Assembly: GCA_020726505.1 (NCBI GenBank)
Contig: JAHLEZ010000006.1
Coordinates: 3,286,001 to 3,350,000 of the forward strand
Source of the DNA: Leptodontidium sp. MPI-SDFR-AT-0119
Lineage: Eukaryota; Ascomycota; Leotiomycetes; Helotiales; Leptodontidiaceae
DNA length: 64,000 bases
Direction of reading: 5' to 3'
Both the position numbers and the translations under genes were made by a program. Below are positions 1-11,965 of the stretch, piece by piece (within the stretch, counting starts at the first letter, position 1; the number at the start of each line of letters is the position of its first letter). The notes beneath the pieces were generated by a model. The model ran no database searches. It had not been told where the DNA came from and was given only the letters and a program-made list of their open reading frames with translations.

Positions 1-2791
1 CACTATTCCGGAACTACCGCTAATAGGCCTGAAATTTCAAGGCAAGAAGATTCCTGGGGATCTTAGGGTATACTTGGACCCTCCTCTTCCATTCTGTTCT
101 CCCCGTGAGCCAACCGCGGGCCTTCTTTGTTTCAATGTTACTTTACTTTATTAAGGGGTACCCCCCTAATTAATCTACGTATAGCGTAGACTTCAGGAAA
201 GTACATAAAGAATCAGGTAATAGTCTCTGTAATATAATAACCTCTTCCCTGTCGAGGCTATAGTCGTCTTTAAAGGTAATGGCTTTAACGTTAGTAATAT
301 GCTCCCTCTGCATCTGTCGATTAATTGCACCACCGGGCGTTCGGGAAGCTCTGGGAGGGTTAATGAGCACTATTATTTCCCCTAACGTAAGGTTGCTAGG
401 TAATTCTTATAAAGACAGTAGTTTGTCGAGGACCCTGTCGAGCTTGTAGCCGTTCCGGTCTAGTACTTCTTGTACACGGGGGTTCCGAGAAGATATTAAT
501 CGCGTGATAAGTCTAGGGATTCTAGAGGGGACCATAGTTAGTTTAGGCTTCGCGGTGCGCCTCTTCGCCGAAGAGCTAGTTGTAGTATTCTGAGCTAATG
601 CCCTAGATGCGGTTGGCACAACAGGTTTAGAGACTATATCAGAGATCTTAGACTTGTTCTTGGCTAAGATCTACTAAGGGGTCTTCCTTGCTTCTTTAGG
701 ACTGTCTACATCTATGACTTTAGTGAACTACATAGCGTCTCTAACATCTAAAGGAACCTTCAGTTTGTCATATAAGGCCTGAGCTTTGATTTTGTCTTGT
801 AACTTGTCGGATCCCTTATATAACTCAAATGCTAGGGCCTTCTTTCGGGCTCTGGTCTCGATGGGGGCAACCATTGCCTCGGAATCAGAGCTGTCCTTTG
901 TATTAGACAAGAGAGCTTAGACTTGGACGATTTACTCTTCAGAACAGTCCCACTGCTATAAGATAACAGACTCGCCGGCGTCAATAGGCTCATCAATGAA
1001 TTCGATGCAATTAATTGCAGAAGTTGCTCCCTTCTCTCTTGTAAGCGCCGCTTTTAACTGCGATGCTAGTAACTCTTTGACCGCCTGTGCTCTGCGTTCG
1101 GGATCAGGAGAGTATTAGCTGTTCAATATACGAGAGAGGATATACTCTCGTCTAGGTCTCCTATTAGTAAGAAACTGTACGGGGTACGACTTTTTCCTTT
1201 CTTCCTAATGTCCTATACAAATATAGCCATTATCCTCTACTTTATAAATTACCCCAAGACCTATAAACTTCTTGTAATTAAAACATTGATTTATAAACTC
1301 ATGTCGTGCTTGAAGTCTCATCCCAGGCTCCTAATAATTCATACACCACCGGCACCCATAATTATCTCTTACCTTCTTATTATAGGCAATAGAGTTAAGA
1401 TAGCTAGTCCCATAGCTAACGCTAGCCACCTCTTGAGCCTCTTTAGTAAATCGCAAGATGTTTATCTCGGCCGTGTATTTAGCGTTTGTGGCTCTCTCAA
1501 CTACTGCCGCAAAGATCTTCATGTGCCCTAGACCGTTGCAAACGTTCTTTAGGTCTCTGTCTATAGTACTCTCGGGGTCTCTGGCGATCTTTTGTAAAGT
1601 TAGAAGAAACACAAGGTCTAAGTTAGCTATAGCTTCTCTGTCTTGTCTCTCAAAGGCCTTGCGAATCTCTTTACCTAAGGCGTTATCTTTATAGCCCAGG
1701 AAGTTCAGGTACTATAATAGTAGTGCTCGGGTCGACTGGCCCTATGTAGCCATAGACGCAGGCTGAACCCTCTCCTCCCGGTGATTAGACGTTTTAGCGA
1801 AGATATTAGGCCGACTTGCCTGTATCCATCGGTGGTTTGTAATGCCCTGCTCCTCTGTAATGGCATACAAGTCTCGTTCTAAATTAAGCTGGGCTTCAAT
1901 AGCGCTGTAAATGTCGTCGAACGCATCCGTCTTGAGGTCTTTTAACGACTCTCCATTCTTAGAGGCAGCTTATATAGCCTTATTCCGAAGGCTTCGGGGA
2001 AGTGCAAGCATGAATCGAGTCGACGCTTGCTTTTTAGTGAGGTTGCCTCGGTCGACGCAGTTCAGGGCTACCTCTCTAAAGGCCCTGAGGAACTTCCGGC
2101 ATTAGTCTGGGGAAGGTTGGCCGTTAATTTGAGCATCCTTGAAATCCTGCTCTAGTAGGTCCAAGTAAGTATTCGTATATAAACGATACTCACTGTCGTC
2201 GGCCTGATAGTCTTACTTTACTTCCCTCTTGAGGCTAGCGTATGTTCCGGTTTTGAAGCTAGGGAGCTTCCGAATATTCCACGCTTGAGAAGGGGTTATA
2301 TAGTCGACTACCCATTCCTTCTTCTCCCGGTCGTTAGTAACTATATAACTTACAAAGTATTTGTCAAGGGTCCGGAAGTAGGTGCTAACGTCAATGCCGT
2401 TGAAAATAAGAACATTCAGGGATCCAGGGATTGGCATCGGCTGACTAACGTGGACCTTAATATTCTTGAGATCATTCGCGGTAATAGCCGGGGTCGAGTT
2501 AAAAGCGGCAGGTTCAGCGATATTAGCAGGGGGAGCTGAGTTACTTAGTCCGGCATCACTAGACCCCTTCCCTTTGCCTTTCCCTTTCCCCTTCTTACTG
2601 TCTAGTAAGCTCTGGAAAGTGTTATTGTCATGAGGGGTAGAACCCCTATTAGAGGTCCCTAAATCATGGGAAACGCCAGGCCCAACGCCTACAATCGTCC
2701 CAAAGTTACTTCTAGTAGCAAGTCCCGGGGTGTCAGTAAAGGGAGCCCCCTTTTGATTATTAGCGTTATTTAGTTTACTATAGCCGGACAT
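1..2791 (-). pseudogene. Ty3/Gypsy-type Gag (RIP-degraded, pol off left edge)
   Basis: The frame opens with ATG at 2791 and reads leftward to the window edge. Residues 1-110 are low-complexity with a KGKGKGKGKG stretch. About residues 120-190 form the start of a retrotransposon Gag core (motif VLIFNGIDVSTYF, then DKYFVSY and NDREKKEWV), the arrangement seen in fungal Gypsy Gags that begin with a 'FDG..V..FL' motif. The frame continues past a stop near 2213 and past later stops as Gag-like sequence (LTKKQASTRFMLALPRSLRNK). Near 1340-1380 lies a CCHC-like knuckle (YGCRWC...) and a charged C-terminal region follows. The stops I checked fall where Trp or Gln is expected, as in RIP. Several short open stretches (1331-1612, 728-910, 407-619, 170-370) are remnants of this one protein. 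Protease and reverse transcriptase would lie beyond position 1. Confidence 0.8.
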
Positions 2792-4029
2792 TATTAGTGA
2801 GTTGAATGTGATTTGAGGTTTCGAAAGAATGTGTGTGGTCGTTTGATCGAAAGTAATAAAAGTAACAAAAGATTTAGTGTATATAAGTGTTATGTTATTG
2901 TGTAAAGAAAGTAAAGAAACGTCCCCCTAGAAACAAGAATTCAGGGCCTCGCCTCCGTAAGCGAAGGGCCAAACAATAGGCTCTTCTAGCGAGGTCTCAG
3001 CCTGCGCCCCAGGCCCTATACGCCGAAATTACAGAGGGTTTAAATTAATAAACAGGAGGTAGATAGAAATTAAACAACGCTAAAAAGATAACTGAGGCCT
3101 GGTTCTAGACCAGCCTAGAACATACTTCCGCCGAATCTCTAGGTAAGACTTCGGCCTTTAGCTAACGAACTAAAGAGCACGACCTATAATACTTCAGCCA
3201 ACTTCTCACACAGTAATCTCAGTACCTCATAATATTAGGCTTTGGCGGTCTAATGCTATGGGGCCTCGTATCACTGTGGGAAGTATTATGAAATAGTAGA
3301 GCATAAGTCTTCGGAATGGCGGGCACAGAGCCTCGAGCTAAGAGAAAAGAGATTTTCTAGTACTCTAGGTGTCCCCACGTATTGTGAAAGTTCACTTGCT
3401 TCCCTCGTGTCTCTCTGCTCCCTCTGTCGTATACTTGTGCCTCTATATCTGCTGTTTTTGCTTTCGAAGGCTAAGGAGTTACTAACTAAATAGGTCCCTT
3501 AGTTCAAGCAGTTGTCGTTTCTTGATTCTCCCTAAACGCTTGTGATTAGCATAAAGGGCCCTTTCCGCATAACTTACTTAGTTCTATTTCCTCGTACTGA
3601 ACTTACTCCCTGCGTCGGTTACTAAAAATATGTAGGAGGGAAAAAGCCTAATAAACTACACAACAAGAGGGTAGTATGTAATGAAGTACGGGGGGAGACT
3701 CTAGGTGTAGGAAATCGCGGATTAATCAAATCTAAAGATAATATATATCTAAAGAGCATGACAAGTCGAGGGAGGGGAGGAGAAAAAAAGTGTATTAGAT
3801 AATATCTATGAAAAGTTCTTGGTTGTTGAGTTGATTTCAAGTGTTGAGCTCTTTTATGTGGAAAGAGCTTATCCGGTCAGGTGACAAAGGAGTTACCAGA
3901 GTCTTCCCCACTACACTACTTTCAATTATATCATAGCAAATCATAGAAATTACACCTGAAAACACTACTTTTGGGTGTGCCGCCTGAATCTTGGTGTTCC
4001 TCGCTTAAATTACAGGGCCTCTAGCGCTT
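2792..4029. other. Gag leader, probable LTR region, then unassigned DNA
   Basis: Just upstream of the Gag start on the minus strand, the untranslated leader and 5' LTR of the Gypsy element should lie here. The matching 3' LTR is outside the window, so I cannot place the LTR ends. A possible open frame at 3622-3840 (minus) is rich in Pro, Leu and Ser and resembles nothing I know. Between 3950 and 4040 a 9-bp inverted repeat (ACACCTGAA / TTCAGGTGT) sits next to the truncated end of the HET gene and may mark a rearrangement point. No gene is supported. Confidence 0.4.
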
Positions 4030-4665
4030 ACCTTCAGGTGTGTTTCTGGTGGCAGTATGGGGGATATTATCACTACTTGCGACTAGCTAAAAATATCTCT
4101 TATCCTTAGGACCTAAGTATTACGCTCGTTAATGTCGTCCTGATTAATACAAACGGCGTCGATCTAGACCTTGTCCACGAGGGAAGACCGAAGGCAGTCT
4201 AAAGTAGTAACTACGTTCTCCCTAACAGTAATAGGCATCCCGTTAATAGTGATTATCTTCGTATCTTCTAGGCTTCCCCACATGTAACTAATTACTATAT
4301 AGTCGCCCTATATAAACCTAGTAATAATGCAGACTACGTCTAAGGATGTCGACCCTAGTTTAAAGTCAAACTACTTGTATTAAGCGTCGTCAACTTAACT
4401 CCTGCTTTATTACGTAGGGCGTTCGGTACGAAATGTTATATATTCTGGCTTAAAGTCGTCTAAAGATACGTGCTTAAGTGTGAGGCGTAAGGGATCGAGA
4501 CGTAGACCTAGAATGCGATCTAGGCGACTGCTCAAGTCATCGGGTGTCGAGGGAAGCTCAAAGGATAAAACTCGAATCTCGTTGCGAGAAGCGTCGAGAG
4601 GCTTATACTAAATACGTTACAAGGGAGAGCCCAAGGCTAGATCTATATCTAATCGTTGATGTCAA
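4030..4665 (-). pseudogene. HET-domain (heterokaryon incompatibility) gene, N-terminal part, RIP-killed
   Basis: Reading leftward from about 4620, one frame gives the canonical HET N-terminus (YKPLDASRNEIRVL). From 4307 it gives the HET core: DYIVISYMWGSLED, then NGMPITVREN, then IDAVCINQDDINERNT and IRDIFS. In the family these correspond to the 'YxALSYxWG', 'N..V..N' and 'W.DA.CINQ...ER..QV..M..IY' blocks. HET proteins trigger cell death when unlike hyphae fuse. In-frame TAG codons sit at 4164-4166 (family Trp), 4113-4115 (family Gln) and 4083-4085 (family Gln), and more stops lie upstream at 4320-4440. All fit C-to-T change. Similarity fades at about 4070, before the rest of the domain, so the 3' part is lost or rearranged. 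Family assignment is firm; gene ends are not. Confidence 0.87.
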
Positions 4666-5843
4666 TGAGGGTTTGGAATGACCTAATAGAAGTAAATATT
4701 TCAAACACTATAGAAATAAATTAGTAGTTAGGATTAGTAAAGACCACGTCGATTCATCCAACTGGAATACAGTGCCAACGCCTGGCGTGCCTGCTGTGCG
4801 ACACTACCCACTAAAGGATTGGCTGCACCCATGCGTTAATACCCAACAGGATATACTGTATCCTTTTCAATACCAAACGACAAATAGAGTTAAGTAGGGC
4901 CATTTGCGAAGTCCTTCCACAGGTGTCCCTACTATATATTCTCAGCGTCATTTTCGGCGAGGATGTGTTATAAATCTACTTCTCTTAAGAGTGAAGCTAT
5001 TCTCGGCGCTTCACTCATCCTACATGTATCTAAATCAGTATTCTACTACGTCTTAAATAGGGCTATTGCGTATAAAAAAACCATATCTATCAAGAGGGTA
5101 CGTATAATGCTCTTCACAGTCTTCGCAGTCTTCCCAGTTCTGGAATTCATAGCTTGGATCATTTGCCGCAGCCAATAGCGGCGTCTACCAGCTAGGTTGA
5201 CCATAGCATGAGATTCAAAGCGTCTGAGGAGTTCGTACATAGTAAGAGGAAGGTTTTTAGTTCAGGAGAATAGGGGAGGGATTCAGTGACAATCGTCAGA
5301 ATACATTACGGCTGGAGTGAAAGTGGAGAGATTATTGATCTAACCTAAAAGGCTTTAGCCTTCTATGTCTAAAATTAGATCAGTGGCTGATACTCTCGAA
5401 TATTCTTTTGTGAATGCGGCGCTCCAGGAGACTTTTGCGCGAGGCTTGGCAGCGGCTTGCAGTGGTCGCGGCAGTTGTCCACCAAAGGTCGTCAGCAAAC
5501 CTTATGCCACCGCGAAATAGAAACCCTTTTCACTTCATGTCATAGCGGCGATAGCAGCTACACGTGCCAATAAGCTAAGCCTTTAGAGCTTCTTACAAGG
5601 AAGCGAGTTAATAAATTAACACACCACAATTACAATGCTTATATTTCTCCGATAATTATTACTCCCCACTCTTTAAAGGCAAATACTAAATAGTCAAAAT
5701 ACCTATCTTTAGCTCAAAGTCAATATGCCGGCTACGTTTAAAGAGTATGTCTTATCTTCTACAGTTAGTAATCTACTGCCTCGCAGACTTTATAGTTATA
5801 CGAACTAACACCTCCCTCTCGTAAGATACTCCTTTCTCGCCCT
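4666..5843. other. Region between HET and BTB pseudogenes, one small open frame
   Basis: An open minus-strand stretch at 5046-5240 encodes about 64 residues starting MYELLRRFESHAM with an Arg-rich segment (AGRRRYWLRQM). I do not recognise it; it could be a fragment of a neighbouring gene. From 5400 to 5580 the sequence is GC-richer and contains ordinary TG/CA dinucleotides, unlike the flanks. No other gene is supported. The divergent HET and BTB remnants would have shared this stretch as a promoter region if they were ever a natural pair. Confidence 0.35.
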
Positions 5844-6754
5844 TTTAAGTTTATTATTAAGCCCGACGAAGTTCTAATTGTAGTCTACGAGGCAGTACTC
5901 GCAGAGTAATCCCTTACACTAGCTGCGCTTATACGGGGAGAGATAGTAGAGAGCGTAGCTGGCGAATCTAAGTAAATAGACATAAATAAAGGAACATTTA
6001 TACAGTTTACTTAGTTCGCCTATACAAGAGATTATTCGATCTCGAAGGGCTCTACGGCTCAAGCGGTTATAGAGGTAGAATCGTCATCGCAAGAGCCTCG
6101 AGTACTTAATAGATAGGGATCTTCCTTCGCGCCCCGTTCCTCCGTAGCCCCTCCCGTACCCCGTACCTCCGCACTAGAGCCCGAGGACGAATAATTATTT
6201 GAAGTTAGATCGAAGAAAAGGAAGAAATCTAAGAATGGCCGCTTAGCTTATATAGGTCTAGTCCAGAGCCACCGACATCTACATCTAATATGTTCAATTC
6301 CCTCAAATATCCTCTCATCGAATCTCGATCTAACCTTTGTACTTATAAGTCCTCGATAAACGATAGTCTAATTGAGAGTAGTAGTGAGGTCCTTCTTACT
6401 CATGCTTCCCTGTATGTCTTAGTAGAAAAATAGGGAGTCAATAGTCTGAAGATATTAGTTCTATCTAAGCTATATTAAACGCTAAGCACGCTCCGCCTCG
6501 ATACGCCCAAGGTTCAAGAAATCATTAATCTTACACAGTATACGTATTTAAATAGTTCGACTCTAGATTTAAAAACTAATATCAATAAGTTAAGAAAGTT
6601 AATTTCCCTCTATATAACTACCAACGTCGAGATAATCTCGGAGTATACTTTGTTTATAGAATTAATTAAAGGTGGGGGCGCTTTTGTGCGGGATCTTTAG
6701 AAGCGCGTAATGCCTAAGAAGCCTACTAGAGATATAACAAGGCTAAATAGTTGA
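5844..6754 (+). pseudogene. BTB/POZ-domain protein gene, RIP-killed
   Basis: The frame from 5844 gives FKFIIKPDEVLIVV, then YEAVLAE and LAALIRGEIVESVAGESK: the BTB fold start, where a residue-binding strand is followed by 'H(K/E)A(V/L)LA..S..L..L..G'. It then gives KGTFIQF and FAYTRDY. After a Lys-rich linker, and a frame change between about 6245 and 6290 (frameshift or intron), come LLTHASLYVLVEK, ILVLSKLY and IELIKGGGAFVRDL, typical of the C-terminal part of fungal BTB proteins. Stops occur where the family has Gln or Trp. The frame ends at TGA 6752-6754. BTB proteins of this fungal group are common and often of unknown role. The start codon could be the ATG at 5725, in another frame, so the N-terminus is uncertain. 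Confidence 0.85.
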
Positions 6755-7775
6755 CAGTACTAGAGAGATGACAATGCTAAAGCTATTCCAAAAGTTCTTA
6801 TTTCTGTGCGAGTCCGCATGCCGTATTAGTAGCTAAAGAGATTAAGTGATTGAAACAGCCAACTAAGATTTTGCAATTTTGTCTTTAAAATGGGGGTCTC
6901 GTCCTATTTCAGCTATAGCCGCTAGCTAGCAAAACAATCACGGATTTCATTAAACCACGACCCTAGTATTTATCAAAGATCCACCCACCTCCTTGTCGAA
7001 TGTACAAGCTTCCAACCATCTGCAATCTCCGCTTTTAATTTCAGAATTGTGCTTTCGCAGTCAGCTCTGCCCTAAAAAATGGCAAGAATAAGGAGGAGGG
7101 AAGGAATGATGAACAGTAGGCAGACTAACTGCAAATAGATAGATAACTAGCAGTTTCACAAAAGAGAAAATACAGTAGAAGGCGAATTGGGTGTCGCTAA
7201 TTTTATAGATAACTTTTTTAAGCGGGCTCCACTTCTTGACATTTGTTGCTGTGCGCCCTTGCCTAGTTGTACCCCAAGGTACCGATTGTCATCATGGAGC
7301 GGAGCCAATTCTTCTTCATTCCTCGTGTCAATATTACGCTAAAGTTTACAGGTACGTACAGAGTCTGATGACTTCGCACTATGGGAAACCCCTATATAAA
7401 GCCATCGCCGCGTTTGTCTTCACCAAGATCCTGGTCCAGCTATATACTTCCCTGTCCAAAGCGACCGTTGGAAGATCACCCCCGCCTTTTGTAGCTTTGA
7501 GGCCTCGCTACTATGCGAGGCATACCTGACTAGAGAATCGATATTCAAAGATTACCTTAGGCTTTTATATAAATCTAGCTACCTGGTTCGAATTCATCCT
7601 TTAGCAAGACGTTGAGCATCTTATCCTATCCTCCCTTCATCTCTCCTTAATGGCGTCTCCTCGTTAATTCTTTCTTCTACACCCCCTTCTTCCGCAACTT
7701 CCCCTCCAGCCTCAACATCGCCCACTGTCTCTTCTCGACAATTTATTGCTTTCCATATCGCCTCTTTTTGTAACC
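6755..7775. other. Intergenic, no gene seen
   Basis: About 1 kb between the BTB pseudogene and the membrane-protein gene. An open stretch at 7236-7529 (+) has no start context, composition or motif that would mark it as coding. From about 6800 onward TG and CA are present at normal levels, marking the change from RIP-mutated to unmutated DNA. Nothing else is recognisable. Confidence 0.5.
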
Positions 7776-8398
7776 TTATCGCTTGCCTGTATCTCCAGTA
7801 TATCTCTGGGAAAACGTCTTAAAGAGCCAATGCCCAATTGGTAGAAGCATAGTAGCACTCCAAATATAAATCGGCACAAAGGCCTGCAGGCTCACTAAAT
7901 CATTCTGTCGGCCGACGAAGATCAGTCCCACGATGATGAAGTACGAGTAGCAGTCAACAAGGTCGATGTCTTCCGTATGCAGGGAGTTGAATTTGAATAT
8001 GCCGAACAGGAAGGAGATAAGGGAGAGGAAGAAGATTGTGGTGGTAGGGCAGAGCACGCTGCAGGATGTTATTGCCTGCATTCGGGACTAAGTTATTAGT
8101 ATGCTCTTCTGATCTGTTGGGCAATATAAAGGGGGGCAGAGAAGTGGGGGAAGAGCTTACAATCAATATAGCACCAAGATCATCACGCACGCCAGTCTTG
8201 CAGATATGCGATGTTGTCGAATTTGCATCGCTGAATGGAGTTCGTGGGGCAACTGCTCTGGGTACAGCTGATGCGGGGGTGGGGTCGTAATGTGAGATTG
8301 CGATCGCGCAGTAGAAGGTTATGACGGCGATGATGAGTTGGCAGAGGAAGGTATAGACTCTGGGAGTCTTCCTTGGATACTCTCGTCTTGAGTCATTT
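7776..8398 (-). CDS. putative membrane protein, 3' part with one clear intron
   Basis: The last exon runs 8075-7776 and ends at TAA 7776-7778. The previous exon reads in phase across an 85-bp intron (8160-8076: donor GTAAGC, ACTAATAAC branch-like site, acceptor TGCAG). The upstream exon encodes RKTPRVYTFLCQLIIAVITF, a hydrophobic segment followed by an SHYDPTP turn; the last exon holds at least three more hydrophobic stretches (IFFLSLISFLFGIF, SYFIIVGLIFVG, PIYIWSATMLLPIGHWL). It therefore looks like a multi-pass membrane protein. In-frame TAA at 8398-8400 means another intron or the true start lies near there; a strong donor (GTAAGT) is present on the minus strand near 8494, but I could not settle the 5' exons. 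Function unknown. Composition is normal, with no RIP. Confidence 0.55.
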
Positions 8399-9030
8399 TA
8401 GCACGGCTGACCAGACTCGGCACCGGATGCGATATTAGCTGTCTGGTTATCAGTGGGTCATCAGCGGGGTTCTTGGTCACCTTGCAACTTACTTTCGATA
8501 TGTTTTGGGTCTGCTCAGGTTTCGACACTACTAGGTATCGTAGTTGTAGATGGTGGTTGATGGAGGTTAACTAGCCCCATTCCTTAGCTTCGGTATCATG
8601 CACTGCGGGCGCGTATGGTGGCGGTGGATGGCGTTACGTTGGCGAAGTCAGGATCAAATAATTGGCCATCCCCTACTCGATCAACAGCGCGTTGCACCGT
8701 ACATCTTGCTCTCATTGGTACTCCGATTCAGATGTTTGGAGTTGATATTCTGTGGTTTTGGTCAACAAATTTGGCAGATAGTGGTACTGTGCTGTAGAAG
8801 CTCATAGAAACCCGTAGAAACTCCGAGGAATTGACCACTTATCCTTTGCGTGAACACGCGAGATGTCAATCTGGCATCGATCTTTCCCTTTTCTGCCTCA
8901 ACCTTTGGCGACTCACAAGGCATGCTAACATGGAAAACGACTGGCTGGACGGCAATTGGGTTGAGATACCGGACTCCTCGAGCAATATACAAACGAGAGA
9001 TACTCGAACAGCCATGGACTTAGGTTGGGG
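8399..9030. other. possible 5' exon(s) of the membrane gene; divergent upstream region
   Basis: Between the two divergent genes. A minus-strand stretch around 8500-8528 (SKPEQTQNISK, ending at a GTAAGT donor) could be an upstream exon of the membrane gene, but has no ATG. On the plus strand 8930-9030 may hold a 5' exon of the phosphotransferase gene; no splice model joined it convincingly. Confidence 0.3.
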
Positions 9031-10331
9031 GCATGGCACCGAGTTGAGGCTAGAGATTTTGTGAACGGTTCTGAAGAGGACAAAGCTTGGCCTGCACGTT
9101 TGGATTTCATGTAATTAATTCAAAAATAAGGCGGAATCAACATACACAGATCATTGTTCCTCGGCTCTTCTACAGTGGCATTGATCCCGACATCGGGCCA
9201 TATCTGATAATTCAAGATCTGGTTTCTCGTCGGGGAATGGGTCAGCCTCTGGAAACACCCCGCGAAGACCCCAACGACACGCCTGTCTTAAACTCCAATC
9301 TTTCGGACACCAAACTCCAAAGTCTGTATGCCAAAATGGCCTTGTGTGTATTGCAGCTTGCACAGCCCACTTTCCCACGCATTGGTGCAATCGTCCAGAC
9401 CAGCTCCGGATCCTACGACGTGACTGGCCGACCGATTACGCTCAATATGAGCAATATGGCACAATTGGCCAACGTCCCAACAGCTATATTCCCACCGGAA
9501 CTAACAACATATCAGACATCCGATCAGTGGTACACTAATCTAGCCGAAATGCAAATTGCAACACTCGTTTTTCAGCACAACGACATGGTAACATCAGAAG
9601 ATGACTGCTGCAGGAACAAATACGTCGCTCGTCAGCTATTTCGGAGACTGGCCAAACAGGGGAAGTTAGAAACTTTTGGATTTGTTGAAGATGATTGGTC
9701 TGCTCAGTCACAGTCCCAAACCGTGTTCGCGACATTGAAGGCGCCAGACGGATCGGGCTCATTTCGTCTGTGGTCAGATGACTTCAGACCCTCAAATGTG
9801 ATGGTTGATGAACACGACGACATCCTTGGCGTTATAGATTGGGAGTTTGCCTACGTTGGACCGACGCAGTTTGTCCTAGATCCACCATGGTGGCTGCTGC
9901 TCGATGTACCTGAGATGTGGGAGGCTGGCATCGATGACTGGACACTTCAGTATGAAAGACGGCTCAAAACATGGCTTTTGGCAATGGAAGAGGTAGAGAA
10001 TGATATGAGTCCAGATGCCCTGCTTCTCTCTGCATACATGCGCGAGAGCTGGGACACGGGTCGCTTCTGGCTCAATTACGCTGCGAGAAAAAGCTGGGCT
10101 TTTGATACCATTTACTGGAAGTACTTGGACGAAAGGTTTTTCGCGGCGCGAGGAGGTGATATATCTTCGGAAAAACGATGGAAGCCCAGAGTGCATCTAC
10201 TAAGTGAAGAGGAGCGTGCCGCGATGGAGTCATTTGTACATGAGAAGATGGAAGAAGCGAAAGAACGTATTCTAGTGGAGTGGGACCCGGTAGAGGCGAG
10301 GCAACGTCTCGGATCATTGCTATTCGAATGA
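9031..10331 (+). CDS. aminoglycoside-phosphotransferase-fold (APH) family protein, 5' end unresolved
   Basis: One long frame ends at TGA 10329-10331 and gives about 400 residues of the fungal APH (kinase-like) family. The C-lobe shows the catalytic loop LWSDDFRPSNVMVDE, equivalent to the family's H-G-D-x4-N: Asp and Asn are kept but His is replaced by Ser. It is followed by VIDWEFAYVGP, the metal-binding 'DxE' segment. QLVFQHND-like and PPWWLLLDVPEMW blocks are typical of this fungal subfamily. These proteins probably phosphorylate small molecules; the substrate is unknown. At 9031-9110 a different frame gives convincing N-lobe sequence (WHRVEARDFVNGSEEDKAWP), which changes to the main frame at about 9110-9130. 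A GTAATT..ACACAG segment of 39 nt there is in phase for the wrong frame, so either a frameshift or an unusual intron breaks the gene. Upstream exon(s) are missing from my model. Confidence 0.8.
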
Positions 10332-11651
10332 AGAACTGTCACAAAAGTAGTCAATTTCTGAATTCCCATGCTGTTTCACAGGCCACGGGGACATTACATG
10401 TTATTTACCCAAATAATTCAGCAGAAAATATTTGGGCCATGTAGCATTGTCATTTCCGAAAGTTGTTGCTTTGCGATCATTACATCCTTCTGTGACCCGT
10501 TTCAAAAGATGCAGACTCTTCAGAAACCAATTTTCCTCACCTCCAAATCTCTTCAACATTCGTAGGCATCGTTCGTGCTGTTTGGCTTAATATCCACTCC
10601 CGCAATCTCTTCTTCGAAACGTTTGCCTCTCTAGTCGTTTCTATTGTCATAACGCCCCTTTCCTCTGTTCTAATATCCCTCCATTGCTAAATATACATTA
10701 TAACACCTAAATACTAATGAAGAGGTCATCGTCGATACAAAGCCAGTCGGAAAGGCTAATCGTATCCACGCATTAAAAGTCCAAACCATATAATTATCGT
10801 CGAAATATCATATAAGGCTAATTAAAAAATCACATAAAGTGTAGAGGTACTGTTCTAAGTTGTATTGCAAGAAGTTTTGGTTTTTTACTGGCATGAACTA
10901 ACAAAATAAAGAAGGTTAGTGTTTCCTGTGCGCATTGATTGTTGATTGTTTATCCTGCTGGTTAAGCGAGATATACGTATCGCCGTATAGCCTGGGAACT
11001 TGCCTTTAATAAACGCTATGTGTTATACTATTTATATATATTTTCACGGCTTAATACTGATAGAATAGTATTAAAATACTGATAGGCTTCGCCTAGCCAT
11101 CCAGAAAGTGTAAGAACCGAAGACTGGGAAAGGATTTATTTTGGAAATCTCTTTGAAATCTCTATCATGGCTTACAGCTGATGCAGTTCTTCCGGTTCAC
11201 GTTTGTGTCTTGCCCAGATGGTCCAAAGCTTTCACATTCCACGAGTATCTCGCATTTTTCTACGCATAACATCTTTTTGCGGGGTCATCAGATACGCCAC
11301 TAAAGCGCGATAGCCAGAACTCTGGTAAGCTAATTCGGATCGTTAGGTCCGTCAAGGTTGCAGAACTGGGGTGATGTTAGGGGTCGTGGGGTATGACATC
11401 GTGCTCAGAAGTACGATATCTTCGACGCTTGTTCCATGCAGGTTCTCCCCAATAAGTTTCCAGTGACATTCCGGGTCAACAAAACGGCGTTTGATATATG
11501 TCGGAGCGCCGACGACGATAACCACTTCCAAGTGTCGTCTTAAAATGTGGTGGGCATAGGAAAAAGTGTTCAGATCAAATGCTATCCAACCACAGACACG
11601 AAAGCAAATTGAACAGAACAAAAAGATGACTGTCAAGGGGATGTTATAAGT
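10332..11651. other. Intergenic, no gene seen
   Basis: About 1.3 kb, moderately AT-rich with normal TG/CA content. The open stretch at 11352-11636 (-) has a hydrophobic start but no relatives I recognise. Around 11060-11090 is a small palindrome (TAGTATTAAAATACTGA). It holds the 3' flanks of the phosphotransferase and NLR genes. Confidence 0.5.
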
Positions 11652-11897
11652 GCGCTATCCCATCGTGTAGCAGTTCGCTGACGATTTTTAATGCGACAAT
11701 GTGAAGTAGCCGCACCTAGCGTAATATATGGATTAAATAAAACCTAATATGGCAAAAGTGTAAAACGAGTTTGTATTGATACTTCTTGCTTCAAACAATC
11801 TCAGAGTGGTGCTGTGGCTAAGTTTTGTTAAACATGTAAGGCAGGGCTTCCTTCAAACCACGCTGAAAGTCGTGTCTGCCACACGATGGGATAGTGC
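11652..11897. repeat. candidate MITE with ~22-bp terminal inverted repeats
   Basis: CTATCCCATCGTGT at 11655-11668 is perfectly repeated in inverse at 11881-11894, and the match extends to about 22 bp with two mismatches. The 246-bp interior shows no coding. I could not find a clear target-site duplication. It lies just beyond the 3' end of the NLR gene. Confidence 0.4.
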
Positions 11898-11965
11898 CAA
11901 CTTGAAGTGTCTCTCAGAGACGTCTAGACGATTAGGAAGAGGAAGCGCCAGCGGCTCGGACTTAA

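Noticed and set aside
1208..2539. Several plus-strand open frames
   Set aside because: Shadows of the minus-strand Gypsy Gag.
7236..7529. Plus-strand open frame of 97 codons
   Set aside because: No motif, no conserved splice context and no continuation; likely chance.
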